Source of the DNA: Rhodoblastus sp. 17X3
GTDB lineage: Bacteria; Pseudomonadota; Alphaproteobacteria; Rhizobiales; Beijerinckiaceae
Direction of reading: 5' to 3'
Length of the DNA stretch: 64,000 nt
NCBI RefSeq assembly: GCF_030056575.1
Contig: NZ_JASHHX010000015.1
Span: forward strand, 1 to 64,000
Every line of letters starts with the position of its first letter. The stretch's first letter is position 1. Below the pieces are notes generated by a model that saw only the letters and a list, made by a program, of their open reading frames with translations, was not told where the DNA came from and did not search any database. A program made the position numbers and the translations under genes. Positions 63,396 through 64,000 of the stretch are shown here, in pieces.

Positions 63396-64000
63396 ATGAT
63401 GACGGAAGCAACGGCGACGCAGGACGAGACGGACAAGCAGCGGCCGCTTTTTGAAGACATTCGCCTGCTCGGCCAGATCCTCGGCGATGCGGTGCGCGAG
63501 CAGGAGGGCGAGGCGGTCTTCGAGCAGATCGAAAAGATCCGCCGGCTCTCGGTCGCCGGCCAGCGCAAGGCCGATCCGGCCGCCGGGCGCGAGCTCGACG
63601 CCCTGCTGCAGTCCCTGACGCCGGCGGAAACCGTCTCCGTTATTCGCGCTTTCGCCTATTTTTCCCATCTCGCCAATATCGCCGAGGACCGCCACTTCCT
63701 GCGCCGCCGCGCCGCCCACGAGCCGCAGACCCAACCCGGCGGCCTCGGCCATTGCTTCGAGCGGCTTTCGGCCGTGGGCGTCGCCCCGGAAAAGATCGAG
63801 GACATGCTGCGCCATTCCTATGTCTCGCCGGTGCTGACCGCGCATCCGACCGAGGTGCAGCGCCGCAGCACGCTCGACGCCGAGCGCGGAATCGCCGATC
63901 TGCTCACGGCGCGCGAGACGTGCCGGACCGAAGCGGACCGGCGAGAGAACGAGGCGCAATTGCACGCCCGGGTGGTCCAACTCTGGCAGACGCGCATCCT
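63396..64000 (+). CDS. ppc: Phosphoenolpyruvate carboxylase, 5' part (continues beyond the window)
   Basis: From ATG 63396 (or the adjacent ATG 63399, better spaced from GGAG) about 200 residues are visible to the window edge without a stop. They match the N-terminus of PEP carboxylase: R-L-L-G-Q-I-L-G-D, A-F-A-Y-F-S-H-L-A-N-I-A-E-D-R and the first active-site motif V-L-T-A-H-P-T-E-V-Q-R-R-S with the essential His. The enzyme carboxylates PEP to oxaloacetate, anaplerotic for the TCA cycle and used in the serine cycle of some methylotrophs. The remaining three quarters lie outside the window. Confidence 0.93.
   Translation, partial: MMTEATATQDETDKQRPLFEDIRLLGQILGDAVREQEGEAVFEQIEKIRRLSVAGQRKADPAAGRELDALLQSLTPAETVSVIRAFAYFSHLANIAEDRHFLRRRAAHEPQTQPGGLGHCFERLSAVGVAPEKIEDMLRHSYVSPVLTAHPTEVQRRSTLDAERGIADLLTARETCRTEADRRENEAQLHARVVQLWQTRI

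Overview
The window is GC-rich chromosomal DNA from an alphaproteobacterium, most likely Hyphomicrobiales (Rhizobiales) and plausibly near Beijerinckiaceae/Methylocystaceae. The grounds are the gene order rplU-rpmA-GNAT-obgE-proB-proA-nadD-rsfS-rlmH-envC-ctpA-DUF610-rppH, an MbfA-type ferritin/VIT1 iron exporter, an HWE histidine kinase, a PodJ-like coiled-coil/Sel1 protein and a possible CtrA box. The genus cannot be fixed from sequence reading alone.

Layout. 1-6.2 kb is accessory surface-protein DNA: the 3' end of a large Ig-like adhesin, an IS scar, a glycine-rich autotransporter and outer-membrane-protein debris. 6.2-12.7 kb holds an RNase Z-like hydrolase, a universal stress protein, a nicotinate phosphoribosyltransferase and, divergent from it, an overlapping three-gene AmmeMemoRadiSam operon (Memo, AMMECR1, radical SAM), whose biochemical role is unknown. 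12.7-17.1 kb is a decayed island: EthD protein, gene remnants, a 5'-truncated PEP-mutase-family gene and an intact tyrosine integrase beside tRNA-Ser(CGA). 17.2-31.9 kb is the conserved housekeeping cluster: ribosomal proteins, Obg, proline synthesis, NAD synthesis, ribosome silencing and methylation, an EnvC-like factor and CtpA protease. It is interrupted by a secreted serine protease and an orphan sensor kinase.

31.9-39.1 kb carries a TPR lipoprotein, rpsU, and a type I secretion ABC transporter/HlyD adaptor translationally coupled to a 631-residue Sel1-repeat protein. 39.1-42.6 kb is an rfbBCDA dTDP-rhamnose operon on the minus strand. 42.7-49.4 kb is a fatty-acid beta-oxidation set (acyl-CoA dehydrogenase, thiolase, bifunctional FadJ/FadB) behind a MerR regulator. 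49.7-54.0 kb is a giant polar-localization-type protein. After it come murA, tRNA-Thr(GGT), a tiny membrane protein, a transglutaminase pseudogene, an ABC-F ATPase, ferredoxin-NADP reductase, an ArsC-like protein, a metallophosphoesterase, mbfA, a Nudix hydrolase and the 5' end of ppc.

The most notable signals are the AmmeMemoRadiSam operon, the ABC/HlyD/Sel1 operon, a four-copy 9-bp-periodic GTAAY array between merR and the polar-protein gene, a triplicated rpsU tail, a nested palindrome in the IS-scar region, hairpins that place stop codons in or near their loops, and a 30-residue membrane protein with a strong ribosome binding site. All functions are inferred from motifs and context; no database search was possible.
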